Below, in pieces: positions 1 to 10,398 of a DNA stretch of 64,000 bases (the stretch's first letter is position 1; each line of letters starts with the position of its first letter). A program made the position numbers and the translations under genes. The DNA is taken from assembly GCA_036583965.1 (NCBI GenBank), contig JAZBQD010000019.1, positions 2,471,006-2,535,005 of the forward strand, written 5' to 3'. The notes under the pieces were generated by a model. It was not told the origin of the DNA and ran no database searches. It saw only the letters and a list, made by a program, of their open reading frames with translations. Source of the stretch: Prunella strophiata. Taxonomy: Eukaryota > Chordata > Aves > Passeriformes > Prunellidae.

Positions 1-2326
1 TACATAAACACACACAAATACATATATGAGTGTTTCTCTGTTTTAGTCTCTGTTACACGGCTGTAATTTCCAACTGTGGAAATTTTTATTAATATGACAC
101 AAACATCTTCAGGATATTATGAATTAGTCACTCAATCCACAGGTGACTCAGACAACTGCAAAAAGGACAGCAGAGGCCACTCTCTTCCCTCTGAGTGGCA
201 CCTTCAAGTGCACAGACCCTCAGTGCTTTCAGCTTAGGGCTGGTTTTCCTCCCTCCTCTTTATTTCTTTTGAGTCAAACAAAAAATTCCATGCACAGGCA
301 TCAAAGCAGTGACAGCACCATCCACAAACCCCCGCCCAAACTGTCTCAATTCCTGCTACAAAGCTTTGAGGATGCCAGTAGAATTTATTTGGCCCTGAAA
401 GGTGTTTGCAAAGGGATGGGATGTGTTGTGGTTGCCAAAAACCCAATGGCCATTTGAGATTCAAACAGGAGAGCTCCCGTTTCAGTGCAAAATAGAAATG
501 TGCATCTTCTGACACTTGTTTCTGGTCAAGTGAGGAAGAATTTTGCAGGTATATTTATAAAGATTTTCTAGCTGAAGTCCTTAGCATGAGGATGTTCTGC
601 TGGTGCTTCAGGAACACATGTTCCAAATTATTTTTTTTTATAGAATAACTGATTTCTCTCTTATATTTATAAGGATTTATGTAACTTAAATGGATGCTAT
701 TTTTGTATATACTGCTGGGTTTTTTCTTTACTCTGTGATCAGACGTTCTATACAATCTAACCTTTAAAGGATTAATTAAAAAATCAGATTACCCTTGACC
801 TAAAATATGTGTAGCAATAAGTCAGACAAGAATTCTGTAAAATCTTTTCTGCTTCTGGCTACTGATTTTGCCACCTTGACTTTCCCAGAGAATACATTTA
901 TGAAGTGTGAATTTTCCTGAACAGATTTATTTTGGTGGGAAGTGTCCCTGCCCCCGGGATGGAACAAGATGATTTTTAAGGTCTCTCCCAACTGAAACCA
1001 ATGTGGGATTTTGGGATTCTGCTCACTCCAGGCCATGGCAGATGATGTGAGGAGGTTAAAGGATGAGAAGCCACCTTCTTCCCACTCCATTCCTTCCCAG
1101 CCTGCTCCTCAGGGATTGCTCTCTGCTGCTGGAGCGTGGCTGCTCAACAAAGGGACAAAGCTGGGACTGAATCCATGCAGAATTTACATCACGAGCTGCA
1201 GCTGCTTCCCTCAACAAACACCCCTGTGTCCATGGGCTGTCACTCCTCCAGCACCCTGGCAGAGGCTGCCCTGGGATCAACCCAAGCTCCAACACTCCAA
1301 AAACAAGCAGGGAAAGCTCCTCTGCCATGCTCCAGGAGTGAGGAGTTACTGACAGGCACACTCAGCCTTCACAGGCTCCTTCTCCAGGAGCTGAGAGGTT
1401 TGGATCAGGCCTGAAGGCACAACAGAGCTGGAAACACATTAATTTTTTTTTTCTTTTCATCTCAAAATCTCCAGTTGTCCCCTTTCCAGCTTTGGGCAGT
1501 GTCATGCATTTCTGGTCCTGTGCCCTCCCATCTGTTGCCCTGGCTTACAGAGGGGACAGGGATCAGGCTGGGGGGGTGATGTTTATTAAATGACAAACTT
1601 GGCTACGGCAGGATGGAAAAATAAACACAATCCTGGCACGTGGGAACCAGCCCAGGTCAAATGGGAGAGCTCACTGTCAAGGAAGGCAGAGGAGCAGCCT
1701 CCAAGGACTCAAAGATGTCACAGGATTGTATCTGGAGGAGAGGGTCAGCAGTTTAAAACACAACTCCAGCCCCCAAGGGAGAGCTCAGAGTCCCTTGCAG
1801 TGCCTAAGGGGGCTCCAGGAGAGCTGGAGAGGGACGTGGGGACAAGGGATGGAGGGACAGGACACAGGGAATGGCTCCCAGGGCCAGAGGGCAGGGATGG
1901 ATGGGAGACTGGGAATTGGGAATTCCTGGCTGAGGCCCTGGCACAGGGTGTCCCAGATTAGCTGTGGCTGCCCCTGAACCCCTGGAAGTGTCCCAGGTCC
2001 AGTCTGGATGGAGCTTGGAGCAGCCCTGGGACAGTGGAAGGTGTCCCTGCTCATGGCAGGGGGTTGGAATGAGATGGGATTTAAGGTCCCTTCCAACCCA
2101 AACCATTCTGGGGTCAGTAAAAAATGTGTGCTCACCCCTTCCCTGCTCACCTCCTCATCACTCCATCCTGCCCAGCAGCTTCCCTCAGCTCCCCATCAAC
2201 CCAGACCTGAATATTCAGCTTTTAGGCCACTTCCTCTGTCACCTCTTTGCCATCCATGGAAAATTAACCCCCTAGGGCTGGAAGCAGCCAGAGCCCTGCA
2301 CCACAGACACTTGCAGGGTTGCCAGA
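1..2326. other. Left flank, no gene recognised
   Basis: No exon with convincing homology or paired splice sites was seen on either strand. The stretch contains two CR1 LINE 3' fragments (about 938-1020 and 1755-2115), listed separately or here, and otherwise single-copy-looking DNA. The neighbour in human (TXNDC16, head-to-head with GPR137C) would be expected on this side on the minus strand, but I could not recognise any of its coding exons. Everything up to about 2326 occurs only once in the window; copy A of the duplicated block begins just after it. Confidence 0.5.
1755..2115 (+). mobile_element. CR1 LINE 3' fragment
   Basis: This shows the consensus-like order of an avian CR1 3' end: 'gggacaggacacagggaatgg', 'ggcagggatggatgggagac', the gtgtccctgc / catggcaggg segment, and the terminal 'aaggtcccttccaacccaaa'. 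It is truncated at the 5' end as usual and has no open reading frame of its own. A shorter CR1 tail of the same orientation lies at about 938-1020. Confidence 0.85.
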
Positions 2327-2709
2327 GATGTGTGAAAATACCAGGGATGTGTGAACCAGCTCTGTGTCACTGCTGGGAAACCTGAAGCCCATGGAGAAGG
2401 GAGAGCCCAGCACAGCACTGATGGAATGCCAGGCCTGGCTCATGTTTCCACTGCCATAATTCCAAGGCAGAGCCAGGCAAGGTGGTTAAGGTCACTGTAG
2501 GTGAAACCAAATCCACCAGAGACATCCAGCCCAAACTCTTGTGGGGACATAAATTGCTTGTGGCACATCAGTTTTGTTTGGGAATGCTGCAGTGGAATCC
2601 ATGAGCTGGGATCACCTCTGAGCCCAGCTGATTTCCCTGACACTTCTCCTCACACAGATCTCAGCTGCCAAGATTTATCACTGAGGAAGCTGAGCTTCCT
2701 TAAGGGAGG

Positions 2710-3190
2710 CTGTAAGAAATAAATTCATTAAAAATTTTTAAAGTTTGATAGAAGGTTTATATAATATATATTTATATACAAACCTTAAAATAGGAAATAC
2801 TAACTTAAAAATACCATAAAACAAAACAAACATTATTAGAAAATAAACAAAACTAGAAACAAGTTTCAAAAGATAACATTACAAATATGACTAAATACTT
2901 TAGAAAAATAAAACTATAAAAAATGCATTGTAGTAAGACCCACAAGGGGCAATTTAAATAATTTACTTTAAAACATTTACAACATAGTGTTACAAAATTT
3001 AATAAGCAAAAAAAACCACTTATAATATATTATAATTAAGAAATAGTTAGCTTCTAATAATAATGATGTAAATTATAACATCTGTATTGTCTCACCCTTC
3101 ACAAAAAAACTAAAAATAAAATAAAAGATTTTAAAACACCTCTCAATTACCACATCTCTAAGTCAGAAAAAAACCATAATCCCACAGAAG
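2710..3190. other. AT-rich block, no gene
   Basis: About 480 bases are dominated by A and T, with runs such as 'tataatatatattta' and A-rich stretches, and contain no open frame of note. The same block recurs with small indels at about 24140-24600 in copy B. It has no recognisable repeat-family ends, and nothing functional can be supported. Confidence 0.5.
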
Positions 3191-3366
3191 GGTGTTGTGG
3201 GGTGGGATTTAGGAGTCACAAGAGAAGGAAGAACTGCTACTGCACAGCCAGCTGGAACCACCTCCACCATCCATGGGCTTCCCTGGGCTCAGCAGAAACA
3301 CCACCAGCCTGGACTTTAATGCCAGTGATGTAAAATCTACACTTTGTCCTGTCCAGATATCATCAC

Positions 3367-3620
3367 AGAATCCCACAATGGTTAGGGTTGGAAGAGACCT
3401 GAAAAACCAAAATTTTTAAGGTCCCCCCATGGGCAGGGACACCTTCCACTGTCCCAGGCTGCTCCAAGTTCCATCCAGCCTGGCCTTGGGCACTGCCAGG
3501 GATCCAGGGGCAGCCACAGCTGCTCTGGGCACCCTGTGCCAGTGTCTCCCCAGAAATACACTGCCCTGTTGCTCCTTGTTCATTTTATCCCATCCCACCC
3601 TCTCCCAGCCTGCAGAGGCC
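3367..3620 (-). mobile_element. CR1 LINE 3' fragment
   Basis: Read on the minus strand it ends with the CR1 tail; on the plus strand this appears as 'ggttggaagagacctgaaa' followed by 'gggcagggacaccttccact' and the 'tggccttgggcactgcc' segment. Copy B carries the same insertion at about 24820-25060. Confidence 0.8.
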
Positions 3621-4139
3621 TCAGCTGTAAGGTTTAACTCCCTAGGTAAATGTTCCTAAACCAGGAGCATTTAGGATGTTCCTAAATGGAGTCACCTGAA
3701 GCTCTCCTGTGCTGATTGACCCAAATCAGGGCTCTCTTTGCAGCAGGACATTCACCCCACACCCTGCTGGCACAGATTTTTGGCAGGATTCTCACCTGCC
3801 TTCCATGCCCTGCTGGCAGCACTTAACCATGGAGCTGCTCTCCCAAATTTCCTGGCAGGAAGGGCACAAACCAGACCCCAAACCCATGTGGGACTGACTC
3901 AATCCCTTTGCTCCAGCAGGATGGACAGGCTGAAGTTCTCTCTCCAGCTCACCTGGATGTCTCAGCACAAATATCCCTCCTGCTGCTGCTCCAAAATGCA
4001 AGGCAGAGAGGAACACTGATGGCTCTTCCTGCATTTTTGTCCATGCAAACAAGTTTCCTTTAGGTGATCCAGAAAAATGACAGAATCCTTAAGGTGGGAA
4101 AAGCCCTCTAAGATCATGGAGTCCAACCACTTCCCCAAG

Positions 4140-4390
4140 GGGCAATGGCTTCCACTGCCAGAGGGCAGGGATGGATGGGAGACTGGGAAGGAATTCCTGG
4201 CTCTGAGGGTGGCAAGGCCCTGGCACAGGGTGCCCAGAGAAGCTGTGGCTGCCCCTGGATCTCTGGCAGTGCCCAAGGCCAGGCTGGACAGGGCTTGGAG
4301 CAGCCTGGGATGGTGGAAGGTGTCCCTGCCATGGCAGGAGTGGAATTGGATGAATTTTAAGGGTCCCCTCCATCCCAACCCATGATTCCT
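4140..4390 (+). mobile_element. CR1 LINE 3' fragment
   Basis: This has the typical CR1 order 'ggcagggatggatgggaga', 'ccctggcacagggtgcccag', 'gtgtccctgccatggcagga', ending in a 'cctccatcccaaccc' variant of the tail. It is preceded by a short antisense CR1-like piece at about 4068-4130. The copy B equivalent is at about 25560-25810. Confidence 0.8.
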
Positions 4391-5054
4391 TGCCTGGAAT
4401 TATATTGACTTTTCATATTTTTCACTACACATGTCCCTTCCCTGCTCCAGACTTTCCCCATACAGCTGACAAGTTAATTATCACAAACCCATGATAATTA
4501 ATACAGGTTCATTATCATTACTCAATTAGCATGCACAGAGCTCAACCCAACTCCTTTCAGAATTTCCAGAGGCAAGTTCTTGGACACACCTGATTTGAGC
4601 AGAGTGGTGGAGCTGCAAGTTCCCCAGCATTTGGAGCTGGGATAACAGTGAGATGCTTCTCCAGAGCTTTGGGATGAGCCTGCAATTATGGGACTGAAAT
4701 CACCACTGGCCCTTTGCAATCACTCCACCTCCCTACCTCCTACAGGGGCAGCTGTGGGAGCACCTTGAAGCACAGGGATCCTTTTCTGGGAATATCCAAG
4801 TGCATCCCAGCCTGTTGTCCAGTGTGCTTTGCCTGGATTTTTGCAGGATTTTTTGCCTGGAATTTTGATGATCCCATGTTGCCCTTTATCCTGCCACTTC
4901 CAGAAGAGTTTCACTTTCATTTTCACTTCCAGGTCCAACTTCCCAGCAGCCAGGTCTCACTTGCTATCCAAGGCTGCAGGAGGGACACACTGCAGCCTTT
5001 ACCTCTGCCCACTCCAGGAGAGGAGAGCTTTGATTCCCGTGCACAGCCTGCAGC

Positions 5055-5210
5055 ATGGAATCATACAGGCTGGAAAAAACCTCTAGGACCAACGAGTCCA
5101 ACCTGTCCCCCAGCACTGCCAAGCCCACCACTAACCCATGTCCCCAAGTGCCACATGCACACGGTTTGTGAGCACTTCCAAGGATGATGAATCCACTTCT
5201 CCGACAGCAT
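5055..5210 (-). mobile_element. CR1 LINE fragment
   Basis: The plus-strand text 'ggaatcatacaggctggaaa' followed by 'gagtccaacctgtcccccag' and 'cccatgtccccaagtgccac' is the reverse complement of a CR1 3' region. It lies directly upstream of the CpG-rich GPR137C promoter. Copy B has it at about 26480-26660. Confidence 0.75.
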
Positions 5211-5640
5211 TGCCACATGCTGGAATCACCACCTGCTGAATTCCACTATGGTAGAACCAGCATCACCCACTGCTGCTGCTGCCCTGCTCAGTCTGTCCTG
5301 GGGAACCAGCCCCCCGAAGTCCCCGGAAAGCTGCTGCCCCTGGATGCACATCACCGAGCAAGCTCCGGACGGCTCAGGGCTGTCACCTACCCGGTGTCCC
5401 GAGCGCTCAGGCCGATGTCCTCACCCCTGCTCCGCGGCGCTGGGACAGCATCCCGCCCCGGCTGGAAAAGCCGCGATGCCCAAACCAGCGCGGGTGAGTC
5501 TGTGCCAGCCGGGGAAAGCGATCCCTGAGCCGAGCGAGGCCTCCCGGTGTCCAGGGCTTGCACCGGAGCCGAGACCTGCTCGCAGTGCGGCTCCCTGAGA
5601 GCATCCACAGGGATGGCCGCCTGCATGGAAGGAACAGACG

Positions 5641-5994
5641 GTCCGTGAGGGACACCCGGACATCCTCAGCCTGAAGCGGGGATGTTCCCGGTCCGTGAGG
5701 GACACCCGGAGATCCTCAGCCTGCAACGGGGATGTCCCCGGTCCGTGAGCGACACCCGGACATCTTCAGCCTGCAACGGGGCCGTTCCCGGTCCGTGAGG
5801 GACACCCGGACATCCTCAGCCCGTAACGGGGATGTTCCCGGTCCGTGAGCAACACCGGGACATGCTCAGCCTACAACGGGGCCGTTCCCGGTCCGTGAGG
5901 GACACCCGGACATCCCCGGCCTGAAGCGGGGACGTTCCCGGTCCGTGAGCGGCACCCGGACACCCCCACAGCGCCTGAAGCGGGGATGTTCCCG
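5641..5994 (+). repeat. 50-bp minisatellite, seven units
   Basis: There are seven head-to-tail units starting at 5641, 5691, 5741, 5791, 5841, 5891 and 5941. Each begins 'gtccgtgag', contains 'acacccgga', and ends in a variant of 'gatgttcccg'. The first six are exactly 50 bp; the last is 54 bp. Unit-to-unit changes are substitutions, many affecting CpG positions. Copy B carries the same array at about 27099-27470, scrambled by small indels. Confidence 0.95.
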
Positions 5995-6464
5995 CAGCGC
6001 GGCTCTGCCTGCGGGGGTGCCCAGATCCACCCCGGCTCCTCCGTGAGGCCCCTCACGGCCCCTCTCACCCCTTCGCCCCCCGCTCCCCTCCCTCATCCTC
6101 CTCGTCCCTCTCTCCCCGTCCGCCTCTCTCACCTCTCGCCGCCTCTCAGGGAAGGACGGATGGCGGGCGGGCGGCGCCGCCAACCCAACAAGCAAAGCGG
6201 CGGAGCGGCGGGGGCGTCGCGCGGGTGATTGACAGGCGGCGCCGGCCAGTGGGCGCGGCGGGTGGGCGCGGCGGGGGGCGTGGCCGGCGGGCGGCCAATG
6301 GGGCGCGGGCACCGCCGCCCCTCAAATCAGCGGGCTCAGCCGGCTGGCCCCGGCACGGAGTTGTTTGGCGGCGGGCGGGCGGGCGGTGCAGCCGGGCGGG
6401 CGGGAGGAGAAGAAGGAGGAGAAGAAGAAGAAGAAGGGGAAAAGGGGGGGTTCCCCTTTGTTGC

Positions 6465-6488
6465 ATGGGGGTGTCCAGCCGGGGCTGA
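6465..6488 (+). other. Short upstream ORF in the GPR137C 5' UTR
   Basis: An ATG at 6465 opens a seven-codon frame (MGVSSRG) ending in TGA at 6488, 38 nt before the main ATG and in a different frame. If the transcript starts upstream of 6465, this uORF would precede the receptor start codon and could lower its translation. The transcription start is unknown. Confidence 0.45.
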
Positions 6489-6526
6489 GGGAAGGCAGGG
6501 AGGGGGTCGGTGCCTCCCGCTGCCCC

Positions 6527-6859
6527 ATGGCCCTCGCTGAGGGGGCGGCCGTGCCCTACGCCGTGGAGCTGGGGCTCACCGTGCTCCACACGGCGCTCTA
6601 CGCCGCGCTCTTCCTCTTCGCCTACCTGCAGCTCTGGCTGCTGCTCTACTACCGCGAGCGGCGGCTGAGTTACCACACGCTCTGCCTCTTCCTCTGCCTG
6701 CTCTGGGCAGCCCTCAGGACCACCCTGTTCTCCTTCTACCTGCAGAATTCCCTGCAGGCCCTCCGCCTCCAGCAGCCCTTCGCCCACTGGCTCCTGTACT
6801 GCCTGCCCGGCTGCCTCCTCTTCTCCAGCCTCTGCCTCCTCAACCTCTATTTCGCCGAG
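6527..6859 (+). CDS. GPR137C: GPR137C exon 1 (copy A, intact)
   Basis: This exon encodes the first 111 residues of an integral membrane protein GPR137C-like receptor. The GPR137 family are seven-pass proteins, reported on lysosomes for the paralogues, where they affect Rag GTPase/mTORC1 signalling; ligand unknown. Three hydrophobic segments are visible at about residues 11-40, 50-70 and 85-108. The family signatures [20 protein letters not shown] and [10 protein letters not shown] follow TM1, and LLNLYFAE ends the exon. The match is closest to GPR137C rather than GPR137 or GPR137B, by recalled similarity. The first in-frame ATG is at 6527, since the upstream frame lacks an ATG. The donor is GAG|GTAAGT at 6859/6860. 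The N-terminus before TM1 is short compared with the human protein. Confidence 0.93.
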
Positions 6860-7077
6860 GTAAGTTTTGCCTTTTGGGCAAAACCCCTCCAAAATCGCCT
6901 TTCCCAAACCTCCACCCTGCGGGACGCGGGGGCTCGTAGCTCCTCTTCAGCCAGCTCTCCAAACTTGGAGCGCCCTGGAGCCGAGGCTGTGGGGTGGGAT
7001 GGGGATGGGAGCGCCCAGGTGAGGGTGAGGGGCCGTGCTGGGGGCTGAGACTTCGGGACAGCCTGGGGGGATGCGGG

Positions 7078-7420
7078 GCTGTGCCCTGAATCCCGGCTGG
7101 GAAGGAGGCACAGGGGTTGTGCCCTGAATCCAGCCCTCGGTACCGACTTCGGGACAGCCTGAGGGGATGCAGGGGTTGTGCCCTGAATCCAGGCTCGGGG
7201 GGGAGGCACAGGGATTGTGCCCTGAATCCAGGCTTGGGGAGAAGCGCAGGGATTGTGCCCTGAATCCAGGCTTGGGGGGCGGGGTGGGATTCGGGGGGGA
7301 TGGTGTGAGCTAAAAGTGTGCCCAGAATGCCAGCATCAAGGGTTCGGGGTGCAGGGCTGTACCCTGACTGCAGCCCCCGCACATGCCCTGAATTTGGGGT
7401 TTGGGGGTGCGGGGAGATCC
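7078..7420 (+). repeat. Irregular minisatellite in GPR137C intron 1
   Basis: The phrase 'tgtgccctgaatccaggctt' or a close variant recurs at about 7080, 7118, 7177, 7217 and 7255, with a last diverged copy near 7385. Spacing is uneven (roughly 38-60 bp), with G-runs between units. It lies just inside intron 1 next to the CpG island. The equivalent in copy B is about 28620-28950. Confidence 0.8.
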
Positions 7421-9432
7421 CTGCTCCCAGGTGGGGTTTTCCTCTCTGCAGCCCAGACCCACGGCGGGGTGTTTATGTGTTTGGGGGGGCGTCACTTGAG
7501 GGACTGTTTTGCATCTTTTTTTCCTTTTTTAATTGATTCCTCTTCTGCAAAGGGGACCAGAAAGTGGCAGCAGCAGGGGCTGCTCTGGCCTGGAGTGATG
7601 CCAACCATTACGTCACCAGCCAGAGCCTCTTCTGCTATTGTTGCTGCGCTCCCTCCTTCCCTCCATCGCTCCGCTGCGAGCCGGGCTTGTTGTTCCGCAG
7701 CTTGTCAGACAAAAAAACCCCGAGAATCCCTCACACAACAGCCCGGGGCAGCCGAGGGAGGCCCCTTCCCAGCACCAGCATCGCTGCTGGGACAGTGCAG
7801 AGCCGCTTGTTATTGTCACCGAGCCGTGTCCCTGCTTTTCTGGGCTTCCCATCACTCGTGTGGTGATTTTTAGCCTCCTTTCCCTTAGCCCTTCCACTTG
7901 CCTTTATCTCCTAAAGCCCTGGCTCTCCCCTCCCCATCCTCCTCCTGAATATTTTGTTTCTGCTCCAGTTTCTCCTGAGCAGCCCTTTGCTCGCCTGCCT
8001 CCCGGTTCGCTGCCTATTTATGAAACAAGTCACCACTTTTTCCTTCCAGCTTTGTTGTTGTTGTTGGGATTCTTTGCTCTGCAGCTCTCAGCTGTTCCCC
8101 AGCCTCACAAAGGAATTGCTAGCACACAGAAATCTCTCCGTTGCTCTGATGTGTCACCCACGGGAGTTATGATTTCATTTTCCCCAGGACACCAACATTC
8201 ACATGATACTTGGAGCACTGGGGTTGTTCTGCTGTTCTGGTTCTTTTCCCCCTTCTCTTTCTCCTCAATAAACACCTGGAGGCTTTGGGGGGTGAGCTGC
8301 CTGTTGCAAAAAGGTGTTGTTGATGGCAGTGGAATAACAAATGGTGCAGAGGGTGCACAAATCCATCCTGTCTGCTTAAGGGAGCCTGACCTCCCAGTTG
8401 CTCCAGGCAGGAGGGGTTTGTGTCCCTTGAAAGGCAGGGATTCTGTGCTCTGCTCCACAGAGTGGCTGGATTTCTGTTTTCCTCTAGGTCACTGGATTTG
8501 ACAGCAGATTTGCCTCTCTGCAGGCTTGTTTAAAGGTCCTCTTAAAGTAAATCCAAATAGATTCCCAGGCTTCTCCTCCTCCCACGATATCTGTTTTTCA
8601 GTGAACTCTGCATATATCCCATTTCTTTCTCCTTGAAGACCTAGAGCCAAGGGAAATCCTGTCTGAGGAAATAAGAGCTCTGAATCTGGAGTGGGGAAGG
8701 ATAAAGTGACTTATGAGAACAGGGCTGCTTGCTCAGCTCCAGGGAGGGCCTGACACTTCCCTGGCACAACCAGGAGGGGTGCCCATCACTCTGTGGGGTT
8801 TTTGGGAGACCTCACTGGTGAAGCTCCAGAGGTTTGGAGAAAAAAGATGGAAAGCCTCTGGAGCTTTTGTGGCTCCCATGATCCAGAGGTGACTGGTGTG
8901 TTCAGTGGTGTGACTCCAGCAGAATGTCCCCATCCATTCCCAGTTTTTAAGGGCCCCTTGGCAGCAGGCTGTGGAAGGACTCTGAGCTTCTGCTGCCCTG
9001 GGGGTGGCATCCTGATCTGAGATGTCCTCTGATAAAAGCCTGGGCTGCTGCTGTGCTGAGGGCCTGGCTCATTGTCCCTGTACACAGAGCCTCCTTTGTG
9101 GACATGCTGGAGAAATGGCATCTGGGCAAGAAAATGGCCTGTGCTGATATTTGAGCTGTTCTTGCTTGATTTACAGAGCTCCTCAGGCTGCAGAGAAGCT
9201 GAGGATGGAATGGTGGTGGGGAAGAAGCTCCAGGAAACAGATACCTGTGGAGAACTGGCATTGCTTAACACTCCAGGCTGTTTCAGAACTGAAATTCAAA
9301 TTTGCTAACCTGCCTGGTGTTCTTCCTTTCTATGGGGATAGGTTGTTGTCTTCCTATCCATCTTGGCCCCTGGGATTCCTGAGGGGATGCAGAAACCTGA
9401 CAGAATGAGTGTGGGATGTGTATTTCTTTTTC

Positions 9433-9700
9433 ATGGAGTCCCAGAATGGTTTGGGTTGGAAGGGACCTAAAAGCCCACCCAGTGCCACCCCTGTCATGGC
9501 AGGGACACCTTCCACTGTCCCACGGTGCTCCCACCTGGCCTTGGACAATTCCAGGGATCCAGGTACAGCCACAGCTCCTCTGGGCAACCTCTGCCAGCCT
9601 CATAGAAAACAATTTCTTCCCAATCTCCCATCCATCCCTGCACTCTGGCAGTGGGAAGCCATTCCCTGTGTCCTTTCATCCCATGCTCTTGTCTTCTCCA
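9433..9700 (-). mobile_element. CR1 LINE 3' fragment in intron 1
   Basis: On the plus strand it begins 'cagaatggtttgggttggaa' and continues through 'tggcagggacaccttccact' and 'tctcccatccatccctgcac', the reverse complement of a CR1 3' end. The same insertion occurs in copy B at about 31028-31295, with only scattered substitutions. Confidence 0.85.
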
Positions 9701-10019
9701 GCTCTCTTGTAGGCTCCCTTGGGATATTTTTCCACCTGGAACATCCCTTTGGCTTGGGAGCATCTCTTCCTTTCTACTTCAGCTTGTCCCAGAAGGAGTT
9801 CTTTACTGGGAATCTGGAGTTCAGGGTCCATCAGGTCAGAATTCCTCAGATCCACTCCCAGTCTTGCCTCAATAGCTCTGATGTCCATCCTAGGATGCTC
9901 CTTTGCCTTGCCTTTGGAATAGCTCCTGTGCAGCCAGCTGCTTGAACAATGCCACCTTTCCCAAGAGTCTGCAAATTCTGTTTTTAGCCAGCTTTTTGTC
10001 AGGAGCATGGAAATGGAAA

Positions 10020-10398
10020 TACATGGAAGGAGCTCAGGGTATTTAGCCTGGAGAAAAGGAGGCTCAGGGGAAAACTTGTGGCTCTGCACAACTCCTGACA
10101 GGAGGGGACAGCCAGGGGGACTTGAACTCTGCTCCCAAGGGAACAAGGGACAAGAGGGAATGGCCTCAAGCTGTGCCAGGGGAGGTTTAAATGGGATATT
10201 AAGGACAATTTCTCCATGGAAAGAGCTGTCAGGCATTGGAAGGAGCTGCCAGGGAGGTTTGGGGCCCCCATCCCTGGAGGTGTCCAAGGAACCCCTGGAG
10301 GTGGCACTCAGTGCTCTGGGCTGGGGATAAGGTGGGAATCAGGCACAGCTTGGACCTGATGGCCTTGGAGGTCTTCTCCAACCCAAATGATTCTGTGA
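10020..10398 (+). mobile_element. CR1 LINE 3' fragment in intron 1
   Basis: This reads in order through 'agcctggagaaaaggaggct', 'acttgtggctctgcacaact', 'ggtttaaatgggatattaag', 'cattggaaggagctgccagg' and the tail 'tcttctccaacccaaatgat'. It is a classic long CR1 3' fragment in sense orientation to GPR137C. The copy B equivalent is 31615-31992. Confidence 0.88.

Larger units (their letters stand above)
5320..6526 (+). promoter_or_regulatory. GPR137C: CpG-island promoter and 5' UTR of GPR137C
   Basis: GC content and CpG density rise sharply at about 5320 and stay high through the first coding exon. The segment contains a 50-bp minisatellite (5641-5994), a polypyrimidine stretch (about 6055-6150), GGCGGG and GGCGGGCGGGCGG boxes (about 6366-6400) and a GGAGAAGAAG purine tract (about 6405-6450). 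No TATA box is evident. In mammals this promoter is shared head-to-head with TXNDC16; bidirectional use here is an inference from synteny only. Copy B's version (about 26750-28040) is degraded by indels. Confidence 0.75.

Noticed and set aside
1..5300. Coding exons of TXNDC16 expected from synteny
   Set aside because: No minus-strand segment with recognisable similarity and splice sites was found.
5641..5994. CRISPR-like array of regular repeats
   Set aside because: Whole 50-bp units are repeated without unique spacers, and the locus is vertebrate; it is a minisatellite.
6146..6907. 253-aa minus-strand frame opposite GPR137C exon 1
   Set aside because: It is the antisense shadow of a GC-rich coding exon with a Glu/Pro-rich composition and no known domain.
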